Assembly: GCA_937916565.1 (NCBI GenBank)
Contig: CALFSR010000080.1
Location: forward strand, 1 to 22,956
Direction: 5' to 3'
Source of the DNA: an uncultured Bacillota bacterium
Lineage (GTDB): Bacteria; Bacillota; Limnochordia; Limnochordales; ZCTH02-B6
DNA length: 22,956 bases
The notes under the pieces are model-generated. The model was not told where the DNA came from. It did no database searches and worked only from the letters and a program-made list of their open reading frames with translations. Below, piece by piece: positions 21,907 to 22,956 of this stretch; within the stretch, counting starts at the first letter, position 1; each line of letters begins with the position of its first letter. Position numbers and translations under genes: made by a program.

Positions 21907-22956
21907 TTGTCCGAGCGCTACGTCATCAAGCACGACAGGATGTTTCTCGTGACGGACGCGGCAGGGAACGCGTCGGGCCGCGCGGATGACGCGGGCGGCC
22001 TGTATTTTGGCGATACGCGCTTTTTGTCCCGCTACGAGCTGACGACGGCGGCAGAAGCGGCCGGGGAGTGCGGCGCCTGCGGGAGGGCCCTGCAAGTCGT
22101 ATCGAGTTCGGCGCGGGCGGGGGACCGGGCCCGCATCGTGCTGCTCCCGGACCCGGCTTCCTCGTGGACCGGCCCCGAGCGGGAACTCGTCATCGAGCGG
22201 GAGCGGGTGATCCGGGACGGGCTGCTGGAGCGCATCCGCGTCGCAAACCGGGGGAGCGCGGCGGCGTCGCTGCGGCTTTGGCTCCATGTGGCCGCGGACT
22301 TTAAGGACATGTTCGAGGTGCGGGGCATGCGGCGAAACCAGCGGGGCGCCTTCGCGGCGTCGACGTTGGACGGCGACGGCATCCTGCACCTTGGCTACAC
22401 GGGTCTTGACGGGTGGCGCTACGAAACCGTCGTTCAGATGACGCCGCACCCGGCGGAGCTGGCTGTCATCCCGGCGGAGGAGACTTCAGCCGGCGCCGCG
22501 CCGGGAGCGCGCGCCGCGTTTGTCTGCGATGTAGCCCCGAAGAGCGAAATCGTCATCGAGGTGTACGTGACGGCTTTCCAAGAGCCGGTCGATGCGAGTT
22601 CGTCCGAGACCGAAACGGCCGGTGTTTCCGGCCTGGAGGTCGTCCGGAGCGCCCGCTTGGGCCCCCGGCCCGACTTTGCCGCGGCGTGGTCCGCGTCGCA
22701 GGCCGACGCGGCCGCTTGGCGGGAAGGGTGCGCGGTGTGGGAGACGGACAATGAAGAGGTCAACGCCGTCTTGCGCCAGGCCGAGCGGGACCTGCGCATG
22801 CTGGCCAACGACTTTGGCAAAGGTTTTATGCCCGTCGCGGGCGTGCCGTGGTACGCGGTGCCCTTTGGGCGGGACAGCCTTATCACGTCCTTGCAGGCGC
22901 TCAGCCTGCGCCCGGATCTGGCCGCCGGCACCCTCCGCACGCTGGCGGGCTGGCAG
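21907..22956 (+). CDS. Amylo-alpha-1,6-glucosidase / glycogen-debranching-type glycosidase, 3'-partial
   Basis: Open from TTG 21907 to the window end without a stop (350 residues seen). The N-terminal part is the beta-rich domain found before (alpha/alpha)6-barrel debranching enzymes: YVIKHDRMFLVTD, GLYFGDTRFLSRYEL (about 37-51), LRLWLHVAADFKDMFEVRG. From about residue 280 the catalytic barrel begins: VLRQAERDLRML, then WYAVPFGRDSLITSLQAL starting at Trp315, the hallmark of this family. There is no signal peptide, so it is cytosolic. The start is chosen because AGGAG (21893-21897) lies nine bases before it; a second in-frame TTG at 21898 is too close. It diverges from the importer genes and probably processes the imported sugars. 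Catalytic acids lie beyond the window, so the bond cleaved is not certain. Confidence 0.88.
   Translation, partial: MSERYVIKHDRMFLVTDAAGNASGRADDAGGLYFGDTRFLSRYELTTAAEAAGECGACGRALQVVSSSARAGDRARIVLLPDPASSWTGPERELVIERERVIRDGLLERIRVANRGSAAASLRLWLHVAADFKDMFEVRGMRRNQRGAFAASTLDGDGILHLGYTGLDGWRYETVVQMTPHPAELAVIPAEETSAGAAPGARAAFVCDVAPKSEIVIEVYVTAFQEPVDASSSETETAGVSGLEVVRSARLGPRPDFAAAWSASQADAAAWREGCAVWETDNEEVNAVLRQAERDLRMLANDFGKGFMPVAGVPWYAVPFGRDSLITSLQALSLRPDLAAGTLRTLAGWQ

Noticed and set aside
1..22956. tRNA, rRNA, CRISPR arrays, insertion sequences, prophage genes
   Set aside because: I saw no T-loop/anticodon arrangement, no regularly spaced repeats, and no transposase or integrase motifs in any frame.

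Overview
The window is high-GC, densely packed bacterial DNA. The gene set points to Bacillota: bacillithiol-type enzymes, a DegS/DegU two-component pair, a GerE-like regulator, ComFA and RecD2. Two features suggest a diderm lineage. The window opens inside a tryptophan-rich protein that reads like an outer-membrane beta-barrel, and the sugar-binding protein of the ABC transporter has a plain signal peptide with no lipobox cysteine. High GC, Bacillota genes and possible outer-membrane features together suggest a Limnochordia-like thermophile or compost organism. This is inference; no marker gene in the window settles it.

Layout. 1-1305 (+): 3' part of the barrel-like protein. 1400-4376 (+): a tightly overlapping trio of GT2 glycosyltransferase, BshB1-type deacetylase and a divergent BshC-like protein. 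This could make bacillithiol or a related thiol, but the glycosyltransferase is not of the BshA type. 4428-5661 (+): methylthioadenosine phosphorylase and a VanZ-like membrane protein. 5679-7611 (+): degS-degU. 7612-8009: an AT-rich intergenic island with a promoter-like element and a strong terminator, a candidate small RNA or leader, followed by a stand-alone LuxR/GerE-type regulator (8010-8291). 8355-13152 (+): recD2, a secreted TIM-barrel glycosidase-like protein that appears to lack its catalytic nucleophile, and a CaCA cation exchanger, joined by 4-base overlaps. 13272-16145 (+): a NUDIX hydrolase and an extended ComFA helicase.

16234-22956 is a carbohydrate-utilisation region. A GH130 phosphorylase (+) converges through a 13-bp-stem hairpin on a minus-strand ABC importer operon (binding protein, two permeases, no ATPase). 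A glycogen-debranching-type glycosidase (+) diverges from the importer and runs off the window. Both permeases are unusually long because of inserted segments. The 508-base divergent control region holds a perfect 14-bp inverted repeat and a separate 6-5-6 palindrome sharing the same half-site, which look like operators. A hairpin with a short U tract separates the binding protein from the permeases.

Most promising leads: the GT2/BshB1/BshC-like thiol cluster, the degU-luxR intergenic RNA candidate, the permease insertion domain, the apparent pseudo-glycosidase, and the operator cluster.
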